Source: Erigeron canadensis
Lineage: Eukaryota > Streptophyta > Magnoliopsida > Asterales > Asteraceae
Length of the DNA: 64,000 nucleotides
Reading direction: 5' to 3'
NCBI RefSeq assembly: GCF_010389155.1
Contig: NC_057763.1
Coordinates: 6,200,649 to 6,264,648 of the forward strand
Part shown: positions 51,437 through 62,700 of the stretch, one piece after another
Layout of the letters: every line of letters starts with the position of its first letter
Numbering within the stretch: the first letter of the stretch is position 1
The notes under the pieces: model-generated
Told to the model about the DNA's origin: nothing
Seen by the model: only the letters and a program-made list of their open reading frames with translations
The model's database searches: none
Position numbers and translations under genes: made by a program

Positions 51437-52206
51437 ATTGTTGATCAGGCTCGTTCTTTCCTTGAGACAAGATTTGAGCAATTCAAAAAGTATGAAAAAT
51501 TATTAGGCTTTTTATTTCCACATTACTTGAGGGAAATTGAAGATGAAGATCTTATGTTGCCATGTGAGAGTCATGTAAATGCACTCAAGTTTCAAAAAAG
51601 ATTGGATATTGATGCCGATAAACTTTATATGGAGTTAAAACTACTTGACACTTAAGAAACCGGTGAACTTAACAACCCTATGGAGTCATAGTTGTATTCG
51701 CCGAAAGAAAGTTCTTCGAAGTTGAAGCAATTTAAATCTTATTTACGATCAACAATGTCCCAAGAAATAATTAATGGATTGGCGATGGACGCGTCTCGCG
51801 CGTCACACTAGGCTATGACAGGATGAAAAACGCCTCTGACTATTATTAATATGGAGACAGAAAGCACGAAAGGATAGCCGGAGTAAATCCAAGATAAAGA
51901 TCGTCATCTGAACAAAGCCAGAGTGGCAGAAAAGATCAAAGAAAGAATGACACATTTTTTTATCATGATGTATTCGTCCATCTCATCATCAGGCAGATCA
52001 CCATAATAAAGACGAGACAACATCTTACTTAAACCCAAGTACACCAATACATCTTTTTCATCTGGGATAACTACAACTATATATTGAGGATTAATGCTTG
52101 GGAAATGGTTAATAAACCAATTTGCTATGAAGAATGTTAGGCGACGAGCTAATAAACCAATTTGCTATGAAGAATGTTAGGCGAGCTTCTCGAATCATTG
52201 GTTAAC
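51437..52206 (+). pseudogene. hAT transposase remnant (TTF/ZMYM1-like), broken
   Basis: Readable pieces are DQARSFLETRFEQFKKYEKL, HVNALKFQKRLDIDADKLYM and ELKLLDT (to a TAA at about 51654). These are followed by LRSTMSQEIINGLAM near 51770 and, after about 320 bp of unrelated sequence, INQFAMKNVRRASRIIG (about 52110-52206). The RSTMSQERLNGL and FASKNARR motifs end the hAT dimerisation domain in ZMYM1-like transposases. Within the last piece a stretch of about 40 bp (AATAAACCAATTTGCTATGA...) is duplicated in tandem. The N-terminal zinc finger and most of the catalytic domain are missing. Confidence 0.75.
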
Positions 52207-52369
52207 TCATGTGGTATGTATTTTTAATACTATCATTTTGCTATTGTTATAATGTCTCAATAATTTTAAAAAGTTTTAGTTTATATAATTGGATTCCTAA
52301 AAGTTAAGGGCATTTTTCTCACGGTTCGGACTGGGTACTTAAATTTCCAGGACCGCCACTGTCTATATA

Positions 52370-52861
52370 TTGTAACAATAGTTTTCGAATTGCTTGGCGT
52401 GCAAAATCCATTTTTCCCTTTTTCTTTTTTTGTTTTTCCTTAGCCTTTATTATTTTTTATTTTTTTAAAATTTCAATCCACTTAGTTATTGTCAAGTCAA
52501 CAAATGGGAACATGAGGTTTTGAAAGTTATAACAAACTTCTTCACTTCTATAAAATTTAAATTTGATGAATAGTTAAAGTTATAGGTTATCATCATTATT
52601 AGAAAGACAACAAGAAATAAATACAAACATTGTTTGGTAACAAACACAATTATTGTTGGTTTGATTAGAAGATTCAAGATACGGGTCATGTTTGATTTTG
52701 ATAAAAGGATTGGTTGGTTCGAAGATAATGGTTGTAGTTTTGTAAGAATTAAGATTCAATTATTTGGTCACCTTTTTGACCAATATTATGTGAAATAGAT
52801 TTTTTAATGTTTATCTTTTTAAGAAATAATTATGTTTAATATATTGTTTGTAATACTATTA
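52370..52861. other. Intergenic, AT-rich
   Basis: Nothing recognised. Confidence 0.4.
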
Positions 52862-53214
52862 GGGGTCAATCAAATAAGAACACCTTATTACGTTGAGAAT
52901 AGCTAAAAACATCATGCATTAAAAGTCCGTAAAACTAACATATTGTATAACTAATTATCATTATTTAAATGTTTAACAACAGTCAAAATCGAGAAAAACA
53001 TGTTTTTTGTTTTATGCATCTATCTTAGATGCATATTCATCAAAATGAATGCATACAACAAAAAACGTAATTTTTTCGATTTTGACGGATCAATGTATAT
53101 TTGTTAAACACTTAAATAATGATAATTAGTTATACACTATGTTAGCTTTATGAACATTTAATGCATCAAAATGATGTTTTAAGTGTTCTCCTTAAATTTT
53201 AAGGATGTTCACCC
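52862..53214. mobile_element. Foldback MITE with about 150-bp arms
   Basis: Left arm GGGGTCAATC... and right arm ...GTTCACCC are inverted copies over most of the element, for example TATAACTAATTATCATTATT in both. The loop is around 53030. A clean target duplication was not found; the long arms suggest the Mutator type. Confidence 0.75.
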
Positions 53215-53250
53215 ATATTACAGCATATCAATTAAGTTTCATTATTGTGG

Positions 53251-54190
53251 CACTACAAGAGAAACTGATATTACCGATAGATTTGTGACGGAAAAAAATC
53301 CGTCCCAAATTAAAGATGGATTTCTGACAGATTTGAGACAACCAACCAATTAAAATCATACAAAAACATTTACGACGGATCAAGGACGGATTACCGACGG
53401 ATATATAAACCGTCGCTATTAGGGACGGATTTAGGATGGTAGCTGACTAGCACTAACAAGAGGGCACTGATGGGATGAGTTCCTTGATTTACTAGTCAAG
53501 AGATTCTCTAGGGAGCTTATTACAAATATATTTCATGAAATAGAAGATGAAAATGACGGACTTAAACTGTCGTCCCTAATCCGTCGGTATTAGGGACGGA
53601 CAAAATCTAATTTTTTACGACGAATTTACGGCAAACTTAAATCTAGTTGTCCCTAATCCGTCGCTATTAGGGACGGATTTACGACGGACTTTAATTTTGC
53701 CGTCCCAAATCCGTCGGTAATCTTTTACGACGGAATTACATCTTGCCGTCCCTAATCCGTCGCTATTAGGGACGGATTTGGGACAGACCAAATGTAATTT
53801 TTTTATTTTTTCGATTATACAACCAATGATTTGCATAAACAAGTAATGATAAAGTGTATTTATAAAATTAGAGTTCTAATGGTGATCTACCCACCAACAA
53901 ACGATTTGTTTGTGGCGTTTACACGTTCAACCAAGTCGGTGTATATGTAGTTTTATACTCGAACTTACTGGTTGTACATAAAGTCGTAGAGTTGTGTGAG
54001 TTTTTACACTTTTTAAATTTTAAATATGAACAATTTAGTTATATAATTGTATTTAGGAATGAATGTTCATTCGTTTTGGCGAAAAATGGATTTTTAAAAA
54101 ATAGAAAAATATTTGGCCATCCCTAATTCCTCGCTATTAGGGACGGATTTGGGACGGACCAAATGTAACTTTTTATTTTTTCGAGTATAC
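53251..54190. mobile_element. CACTA-like element, one end with subterminal repeats
   Basis: It starts CACTACAAGAGAAAC, followed by many copies of GACGGATT/AATCCGTC and four of CCTAAT(C/T)C.TCGCTATTAGGGACGG, themselves near-palindromic. No matching right end was found, so it is truncated or the right limit is wrong. Confidence 0.6.
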
Positions 54191-54359
54191 GGACCAAATG
54201 TACCAAATGTAAAGGTTTACTTGAGCTGTCATGGATAAAAATCATACATTTATAAATAGGGGGTGGCTTGCTTCAAGAAAAACCAAAAACATGAATGGTT
54301 AGCGGGGGCTAAGCACCCCCCCCCCCAGTCCCCTACTAGCTCCACCCCTGCTCTACTCA

Positions 54360-54838
54360 GAGGTGACTCAACACTACTATGAGACTAAATGATCGTTTTT
54401 AGCCCCCGAAATCCTAAGCCTCAATATATCGTATATTGGATTTAATGTTTGTATTTTGGACTATGTATCATTATATAATTTGCATTGCAGTAACACCTTT
54501 TTGGTTTTTGCATCAATCTGCACCTTTTTTATTACTATTTATTCAATAACAAAGTTAGGCAATAAGTTAGGCCTTAAAATTGATCTCGTTTCAGACCTCT
54601 AAAAACCTTAAGCCATCTGCTAGAGGTTGTAACAATCCAAACGATCCCACTACATCAAGCTCGATCACTTCCTTTTCCACTAAGTGATTGCTTAGGGACC
54701 TTAGTGTACGATCTGGGTTGTTTCCCTCTCGACTTTGAATCTTAGCACCCAAAAAGTCTGTCTGTATAAATAGAGGCTTGATTTGATAAACTTTTGTGCT
54801 CTTAAAAAAACAAAAAAACATAAGTTTTTAAGCCGCCA
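54360..54838. mobile_element. Decayed hAT MITE related to 46827-47118
   Basis: CAGAGGTGACTCAACA at the left and TTTTAAGCCGCCACT at the right, with the same interior words (TATCATTATATAATTTGCAT, CTCTAAAAACCTTAAGCC). About 200 bp of other sequence is inserted near 54620-54820. No duplication seen. An 11-base C run at 54316 lies just outside. Confidence 0.5.
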
Positions 54839-55276
54839 CTCACTCTGCTATATATTTTTTATCCCTTCCTATTCATCCATTTTCCATGTTGACTATTTTT
54901 TGATGGAAGTAATGTGACATTCTCACCTTCCCACACATGAGTATACGAATCAGTAGTTGACAAACATAAAAGACATACCATTGGTTGTTAAATAACAACC
55001 ACGTAATGTAACTTCTCCACATTTCGTCGTGTATAATAATAAATAAATTCAATAATAATCGTTTTTAAATGTTTAAAACTAAAATATCCTAATGGATTCA
55101 ACCAAAGTGCAAGATAAATCTACTCTAGAGTCTAGACCAAAATCATCAAAAATTATCCTATCCAAACATATTAAAATGGTCAGAAAATTAATCAAAAAAT
55201 AACTACAAGACTCGTAATTCTCAAATAATCTGCCCCGTTTACCGAAATCGTCAAAGAATAACTTGTGTCTTGTGAA
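54839..55276. other. Intergenic, downstream of the RING-H2 gene
   Basis: AT-rich; nothing recognised apart from presumed 3' UTR. Confidence 0.4.
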
Positions 55277-56419
55277 CTAAACGTTGGAAGAAGAAGAATT
55301 ACGCTGGGATTTAGGTTCAGAAAAACGAGCCAACCACCTCGACACCATTTCATTATTTCCAAACCTACTCAATCCTGTCATTTCCGACACACTTCTCGAA
55401 TTTATTACATTCTGCCACAAACCACCATTATTATTATTATTGTTATTATTATTCCCCACCTCATGCAAAACGGACGGTCTAGATCTCTTCAATCTCCGCA
55501 CATGATCACTCAATATCATTTCTGATCTTAAATACAAAAGATCCGACGGCTGTACGTCACTCCACCTGTACCCTCCGCCACCTGTCCCCACTACTATCCT
55601 ATGCTCAAACCTCCTCGTTTCTTTACTCTCTTCCAATAACATTCCGTCCTTTCTGTGTTTCATCGGCGTTGTTTCTTCTTTTTTATTTCTCGTTTTTCTG
55701 ACGAACTTTTTTCTACTAAAACTGTCTAAAGATCTCCGTGTTGAATCCTTCAACACGGAGATCTGTGTTCTTTTCTCTCCGGCAGATGAATGTCTGCCAG
55801 AGACACGTCTTGGAATTATTTCTTTTTCTTCTTCTTTTTCATAAATAGAATTGTTTTCCTCATTTGTTATAAGAAAAATGTCTTCCGGGTCGACCCGGTA
55901 CCGGCAAAGCGGGCAAGTGGAATGTTGGTCAAGCCACGTGTCAACACACTCCACGTGGAAAGCGTGTTTACATTTAGGCAACAACCGCAACATTTCGTTG
56001 CGGTTAAAACGGGACAAACAGACGGCGCATTCCAAGCCGTCTTTTTGTCCCGTTAATGAACCGAACCGGAAAACCGGGAGAGACTCGATAATTGTTCGGT
56101 CTATTCCTGAGTTTATTCTGTCGGTTAAATGAACCGAGACAGTATGTCTCGGATAACTTGAACTATTCGAGTTTCTACGGCAATGTTTAGTATAAAGGAG
56201 TAAAAGGAAAGTAATTGAAAATATAGTGGTTATGATTCCAATTAATATAGTCATGCTTGGTTTGAGGGTGGAAATGTGTGGTGGTGATGAAGGTAGCTCC
56301 GGCAAGGGTTGCGGCGGAGGTGGTGTTGGAGATGAGGTGGTTGTGGAAATGAGAAAAAGTAGGAGCAAAGGAGTTGGGTGGTAGTTCCATTGGAAATTGG
56401 AATTGGGTTTGTCGGTCAT
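55277..56419 (-). CDS. ATL42: RING-H2 E3 ubiquitin ligase, ATL family (ATL42-like)
   Basis: Intronless, 380 residues, intact. An N-terminal hydrophobic signal-like stretch (17-25) is followed by a Pro-rich segment, one membrane span (about 56-76), the GLD motif as SGIDRTII (104-111) and a RING-H2 finger at 131-172. The finger spacing is C-x2-C-x15-C-x-H-x2-H-x2-C-x10-C-x2-C, with Pro before the last Cys pair and the Trp of DTWL, which contacts E2 enzymes. This is the plant ATL layout: a membrane-anchored ligase that transfers ubiquitin from an E2 to unknown targets, often in defence or stress signalling. The C-terminal blocks RRFEHRIVVG, YRWSDVQPSDLLYLRSEM and RSVSEMTGLSR match ATL42 as I recall it. 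A run of nine Asn comes from an (AAT)n-type microsatellite. The ATG is the first in frame. Confidence 0.93.
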   Translation of the reverse strand: MTDKPNSNFQWNYHPTPLLLLFLISTTTSSPTPPPPQPLPELPSSPPHISTLKPSMTILIGIITTIFSITFLLLLYTKHCRRNSNSSSYPRHTVSVHLTDRINSGIDRTIIESLPVFRFGSLTGQKDGLECAVCLSRFNRNEMLRLLPKCKHAFHVECVDTWLDQHSTCPLCRYRVDPEDIFLITNEENNSIYEKEEEKEIIPRRVSGRHSSAGEKRTQISVLKDSTRRSLDSFSRKKFVRKTRNKKEETTPMKHRKDGMLLEESKETRRFEHRIVVGTGGGGYRWSDVQPSDLLYLRSEMILSDHVRRLKRSRPSVLHEVGNNNNNNNNNGGLWQNVINSRSVSEMTGLSRFGNNEMVSRWLARFSEPKSQRNSSSSNV

Positions 56420-56607
56420 ATTGTGGTTATAAATGTGAGTGTGTGTAAAGTGAAGGTGAAAATATGAGTGTATGCAGATGTATGTGTGGGGTGTGTAGGT
56501 TAGAGAAGTAAAGGAAGGTGGGAATGTGGAATGAGAAGGATATAATAATTAATACGAGTACATTAATCAAGATGCAACACAAGACAAGAAATTTATTTTA
56601 ATTATGA

Positions 56608-56640
56608 CTAGCATGGTTCCCGCGCGATGCGGCGATGGAA
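56608..56640 (-). mobile_element. Candidate Helitron 3' terminus
   Basis: On the minus strand the sequence ends CCGCATCGCGCGGGAACCATG-CTAG and is followed by T. CTRR preceded by a small GC hairpin (CCGC/GCGG) and inserted before T is the Helitron 3' signature. The partner 5' end (TC after A) was not found. Confidence 0.35.
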
Positions 56641-58026
56641 ACGACAATGCGGTGATCACGGGTGGTGGTGACGACTAATACATGTATTTATTTCATTAAA
56701 AGTATTTTTAGTATATTAGTAAAAGTAATTAAATTAGTAACTAAAGAATAAGGTGATTTAGAAAATAAGTAAAAGGTATTTCTGTTATATCGCATACAGT
56801 AACTTTCAATATTTTTAAAAATAAAAAAGGCTTTTTTTTTATAATATAAGTATGAAGTATGATGGTGTAAGTGGATGTTTTGTATGCCTAAGTTATTGCT
56901 CTAAAAGCCTCTAATCAACGTGAAACTTAACTAATGTTTACATGGCCTTCATTCAATTGCAAATCAAGAAAATTTTGGTGTTTTGGATCTACGTTTGCAA
57001 AATTAACTTTTTTATTATTATTAACACAACTAAAGCAAGATATATGATTATTACATGTCACAACAGAACATTAGAATTATTTGTACTTCAAAAAATATCA
57101 TAAAACTACAAAATGTAATAATTAGAAGAAAACGTACATATATTGAGTATCACAAATTCACAATGAACAATCTTGAAGTGTTATTTTCAGGGTGCAGACA
57201 AAAGAGTTAAAAAAAAGATGGTGACCACACACAAGAAGTCATTACACAATTTTTGCTTTTGTCTTTTACGTTTATTGCTAATTTAATACGGAGTAAATTA
57301 TGATAAGTTTAACTAGATTTTAAAAACATGTAATATGTAGGTATTAACATGTTTAATTAACTAATAATCTCTACTTCCTAATGAAAAAAAATCCCCTATT
57401 GAAAATAATGTAATTTGAGATGAAAGATTTGTCAAAACTACCAATTAAGATCATAAAAAAATCACATCAAAACACACTCCACTTTCTCTTCTTACTCTCT
57501 TTTCCATCTCCATTTCGACTAATACTCACATAAAACAACATTTGAATCTCAATAAAATAATTCAACATCGGGTTTCAATCAATTGTCAACATTTACGAGT
57601 TTGTGCATACGTTCACGCACCATAAACGTACCTTCATATTTATCCGCAATTTTCTTTATTTCTCGTAACAACGTGTGAGTAATATATATGCTATAAGTAT
57701 TTAAGATTTTGTTTGAATACAAAATAAACTTTGTAGTATATATCAATCATCAAGTTTCAAAGGGTAATTAAACAACATAACACGAAATACTCTTCCTACT
57801 CAACTACTTTTGCTCATATAAATCGGTCGCCATATTTTTGATTGTTGAAATAAGATTTTATTTTTGAAAAAAGAAAGAAAAAAAAAAGACTTCATATATA
57901 ATTTAAGATAGTTGCACCGATTATTGAAGTTACGTGTAAAAAACATCAAAGCATAAAAAAGGAGGACCAAATAAGGATTTTAATGCATTATTTGATAAGT
58001 TATTAACTTGTATCATTATTTGATAA
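56641..58026. other. Intergenic, AT-rich
   Basis: No gene found. It may be the body of the candidate Helitron; nothing else recognised. Confidence 0.4.
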
Positions 58027-58699
58027 TGTTAATATCACGGATTCACGGACAGGACTGATGCTTGGACCTGGGCAGGAGGACATGACACTCAATTCTCGGT
58101 CAAAGTCATTCGCTTTAAAATCAGTAGCTCCTACTTTGGGCCTAGACAATGGATTTTCCCATTAAACAAATGGGCCCCGCTAAAAGTCAATATTTTCGGC
58201 TGGAGGGCTGAAATGGGCCGACTCCCAACTCCCTTGGAACTCGGTAGAAGAAACATCCCAGTTGTTAACGTGCCCGCTATGCAATGAAGGTGAAGAAACC
58301 GCATACCAGCTGGTATGGAATTCCATCCGTTCATGGTGCAACATACCACCTATATTCGCGTTTTCCACAAAAGATCTATTTAACCTACGACCAATTGTGG
58401 ATACCCCCTCGGGCCCAAAATCACAGACATTCAACCTCATCATCCTCACTACCGGCTGGACAATCTGGAAAGCTAGGAACGATTGCGTATTCTCCAACAA
58501 AATACCAAACCCGAGATGGATCACCGAAGAATTAAAATATTCAACTTTCTTGTGGATATCTACAAGAGCCAAGTTAAATTGTTTAGATTGGAACAAATGG
58601 TGCTTTTCTCCTTTTTAATTGTATGTTTTTCCATATCATGTGTACTCTCTAGCTCTTGGTTAGTTTATTATTAATATATCTTGCCGTTAAAAAAAAAAA
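58027..58699 (+). mobile_element. 5'-truncated LINE, zinc-binding C-terminal end of ORF2
   Basis: Readable: DAWTWAGGHDTQFSVKVIR, LNKWAPLKVNIFGWRAEMGR, then after a one-base shift TCPLCNEGEETAYQLVWNS and ILTTGWTIWKARNDCVFSNK. This is the reverse-transcriptase-associated zinc-binding (zf-RVT) end of plant LINE polyproteins. It ends in an A-rich tail at 58688-58699. The 5' boundary is approximate and no exact target duplication was seen. Confidence 0.8.
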
Positions 58700-58936
58700 G
58701 TTAATTGCAAGATTGGTCCTGCGGTTTGTACGTTTTAGCAAAGGGGGTCCCTATTCGATAATCATTACAATGGGGGTTCCTATTTTGAGAATTTTTGCTA
58801 AATTGGTCCAAATTTGACGGATCCGTTAAAGGTGACCGTCAAGTGTGCATCTGTGAAGATATTTCAGTACTTTCCATCCCATAGGGACCCCAACTACTAA
58901 AATGGAAAAACCAAAGGGACCAATCTTACAACTAAC
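58700..58936. mobile_element. MITE (237 bp) with inverted ends
   Basis: GTTAATTGCAAGATTGGTCC at the left; from the other strand at the right, GTTAGTTGTAAGATTGGTCC. It abuts the LINE poly(A) tail. No matching flanks, so the superfamily is unassigned (Mutator-type ends likely). Confidence 0.75.
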
Positions 58937-58969
58937 ACCTTGATATTTTTTTGATTTAATTTAAGAGAT

Positions 58970-59665
58970 TGTAACATACAATTTGTGAAGTCTCCTCACA
59001 CGATGGTTTAACCCACGAGTGTAGAATGACAAGTCAAGTATTGAAATAGAATGGACTAGTATCACTTTAAATATAAATGCAAGTAAATAAATAAAGTAAT
59101 ACAAGACTTAAAGCAACAAATAAGTGAATAAGTAAATGGTTAGAGATAATATAATTTTCAAGTGTATTTTATTTATTGATGTTAAATAAAATACAAGATT
59201 GTTGCAGAACCTAGATAATACAAATGTAAGTATCTAAACAATCTATGAATTACAAGTGATCTATATTTGCTAAATAATCTCCTTGATCGAAATACTTAAA
59301 GTTGTGAAGTATAACAGTTTGGATCGAGAGTATTTAGGCAAATTCACCAAATTGCAAAAAGTAACTTGGACGAGGGAAATGATTTGGTATTTATAGGCAA
59401 AAAGAATTAATATTTAATTCTTTTTGCCGTACAAATAAAGTTTCATACATTTAACAATATAATATCTATTACCTTAAATGTATTGATTAAAGTACAAGGA
59501 TAAAGTCACATTGATGTGACTTTTCATAATTTAACCAACCACCTTTACATGCGTGTAAGGCTTTTAACAAAGGACAAATATATTATCCGGATAAAAGCGT
59601 GTAAAGGTAAACAAGTCAATTCCACGTAATCAGTGTTCGGACTTGTAAGGTCTAGAACACTGACA
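58970..59665 (-). repeat. Candidate 3' LTR of copia element D
   Basis: On the minus strand it would run from TGTCAGTGTTCTAGACC to TGTATGTTACA. It has a TATA box (CCTATAAATACC, near 59395) and AATAAA-type signals (near 59190). It directly follows the 3' ORF of element D. The start could be a few to some 30 bases away; the partner LTR lies outside the window. Confidence 0.55.
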
Positions 59666-59765
59666 AGAACTCCAGTCAGGAGATCTGGTAAGACTGTCAG
59701 TGGGCCCCGCCATTTGTCGGTCTTCTTTCTTCAGACTTCAGTCTTCGACTTCAGTGAGAAAGTCT

Positions 59766-62700
59766 TCAGTGGGATGATCTTGACTGGAGTGAAGTCCAGT
59801 GAAGCAATCTGGTGGAATCCAGATTCCTGTACAAGTAAGTTGGCTGGAGTGGATCATTTGCCCTGAACACCATCAGTTCATTGTACTTATCTTTTTGTTT
59901 TGCCAGCTGGCTCATTTCTTCAGTTTCCCTGGATACTCTGGTTTGTTGCATGGCTTCTCGAATCTGAGCCCTATTTATTGTTCTGGTAGTATCCAAGGGA
60001 ATGATGTTGCTAATGTCTGCATCCCTGGCCGCTTTGGTTTTCTTTGCTGGACGCTTTGGGAGACCTTTACTTTTTCTTCTATATTCATTCTCCAAGGCCG
60101 CAACATTTCTTCTGACCTTTTTCTGTAGCTCTTGCAGAGCTTATTTTCTCTTGGCAATCAGGTCCAGAGAGTACCTGGAGCGAATGTATACATCATCAAG
60201 TTTTTCAAGGCATTGATGAACTCTGGGATCTTCCTTCATCATTTTATAAACATCAATATGGATCCCTAGACGTCCAGCATTATAGGAATCAAAAGTTCCA
60301 CGCTTTGCCATATCCAACTTGTGAGCAGTCAGATCATCTCTTTGAAGCTTCTTAAAAATTTCAATCATTATTCCTTCTTGCTCCAGTCTCTTATAAGTGG
60401 CATCATCAGATGGAAATTCTTCAATATTTTCTTCTTCAACTTCCCCTCCAGATACCACATGTTTCTTTCTTTTACTAACATCAACTCTGTTGAGATATCT
60501 GGAAAGGCCTCAAAGACAAATCACTGGCATCAGTACCAGTAGCTTCTTCTTAAGCAATGGCATCAGTACCAAGTGTTTTTTGTGCCTCTTGTGCAATGGC
60601 ATCAGTACCAGGCACTTCACTTTCACTCTGGACATTGGCTTCAGTACCAAATGCCTTTTCAACTTCACTGACCACTAGTTCATTCTTCTTTCTCACCACA
60701 CCTTCAGAGATGTCTTCAGTGACAGTAGACTTTTCTCCTTGGAAGTATCTCCAGTTTGGAACTGGAGATGATTCCATATCAGGTCTAGTGTATGACGGTC
60801 AGACATTCCGAATGTTCTACCTGCCACTGGAGTGGTGATATTGACCGTCTTCCTGAGCTTGGTCACCTCCTCCTTGATAACTTGAATTTCTGAAGGCAAG
60901 TGCTTTAGCAATTCAGTATTGATCATGTTGACCACCTGAGGCAGCAACCCGTCTTGAATATTTCGCAAGACTGACCCAGAAATTTCATCAGTGATGGTCT
61001 TCAGTATATCAGCCCTGAATTTGAGAACAACCGCAGCACTGATGTTGCATATAGCTGAATTCTGGTCGGGTTGGCCTACTTTCCAGATTGCTAATTCTGG
61101 TGGTCAACTTCTGAACTTCTTTTGTCAAACTAGTCAGTGGTTGGGCCATTTCAGATTTTACTGCAGTCTGGACAGAAGTCACCAACCTCTCCTCCAACCC
61201 CTGGACTGCCACTTTAATATTTTCGGTGTTGTTGTTGGTGGCAAGTACCAGTTCATTTAACTTTTCAAAAACGATCTTCTCATTTCCAGCAAATAAATTC
61301 ATTTCAGAGGTAAGGTTATTTGACAATAAAAATTTAAAGTCAGACACAACCTAAAAAGATGATTGGAGTGATCTCTCCAGGTCCGCCACCTTACTTAAAA
61401 GACCTTGGACCTCGGTGGAAGAAGAAGTGGAGAGACCACTGGGAGGTGCCAGATCAGACGCCATTCTGGTTACCAAAGTAACTTGTGCCTGGACTCCTTC
61501 AGTAGATGTTTCAGAAATGACAGCAGTTGAGTCCAGCACACGAGGAAATGCCAGTGGTGTTGCAAGAGGTGTAGATTGATTTTGTGGAAGTGAGGTAATT
61601 TGTGGTGTTGATTTTGGTGGAGGTGGTGGTGGCAATTCAGTGGAGACAATTGGTGGGGTAACTGAAGCAAAGACTGAAGTGACAACATTTTCTACTTCAT
61701 CACCCAGAAAGTTCATATTTATATCAAAAATATTATCTTCAGACATTGGAGACTCAACCTCTTCCCAATCTGGAGCCGTCCCAACTATCTGATCACCAAT
61801 TTCTCTGTTTAAATCTAACTGAGCATCTTGCTCACCAACCTGCACAACAATCAAAGTACCATCTGCATTCATAATATCACCAGCCGAAGAATGTGAAACT
61901 GGAATTACCAGAGGTGAGGCTCCAGCAACCCCAGTTTGTGTAAGAGAAAGATCAGGAGTATGGCCAAATTCAATAGATTGTGCTGACACGGACTCTAATA
62001 AGGGTTGGCCTGACCCTATATTTTCTTCACCACTTCCTCCTACAAGAACATCGGAAGTGGCTGCTTGTGGGTTTTCCCTAATGACATCTCCAGAATCCTA
62101 TTGGGAGGATTCTGGAAGGCTAGATTGGCAACTATGGGGAGCGACCAGAACTCATCCCCTTCTTAAACGCCTGGGATTAACATTTCTTGGTCGTCTAGGT
62201 GGATTTACTGATGAAACATTTAAATTTTGTTGTTGGACAGGAGCCACCTGGGTAATGGGTAAAACCATTTCAGCATTGAGGACTCCAGTGGGTCCTTCAT
62301 TATTTTGAAGCCCGCCTGGAGCCTCTTCCAACTCATCTGGTGATGATGCATTGGTTTCTTCACGTCTAAAGTGGTGAATCATATTAGGGGGGATATCTAC
62401 TTTACCAAGAGAAGATTTTAATTGAGACAAGTCCCTCATATATTCACACACAGAAAAATGATTGGATTGATAATCATATTCATTTCGAATGGCCCTTCTA
62501 AAAATAATAGACAGAAAACGAATATAGGGCACAAAAGCTTTTCTACCTTTCACTTTCAGACGTTCAACCAGAACATCGAAAAAGATCTGAGCAAGATCCA
62601 CTCTATATCCAAACCAGAGACAGTAAGCAATCTTGAGATGGGTTTGATTGATCTGATTTAGTCCTCCAGAACTGCCTCCTATGCACTCAACAAGATGAGT

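Larger units (their letters stand above)
47683..52361 (+). mobile_element. hAT element (TTF/ZMYM-type) carrying a nested LTR-like repeat
   Basis: Left end CAGGATAGGCCCGGAGG and, from the opposite strand at the right, CAGTGGCGGTCCTGGA. The flanks TCTATACA (47675-47682) and TCTATATA (52362-52369) agree in seven of eight bases. Between them are an LTR-like repeat (47985-50649) and, to its right, a hAT transposase remnant on the plus strand, which ties the termini and the gene to one element. Confidence 0.65.

Noticed and set aside
55265..56132. Plus-strand open frames across the ATL gene
   Set aside because: Shadows of the minus-strand RING-H2 gene, which has the full domain set.
57470..57560. 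CT-rich block as a gene leader
   Set aside because: No open frame or splice site with protein similarity follows.
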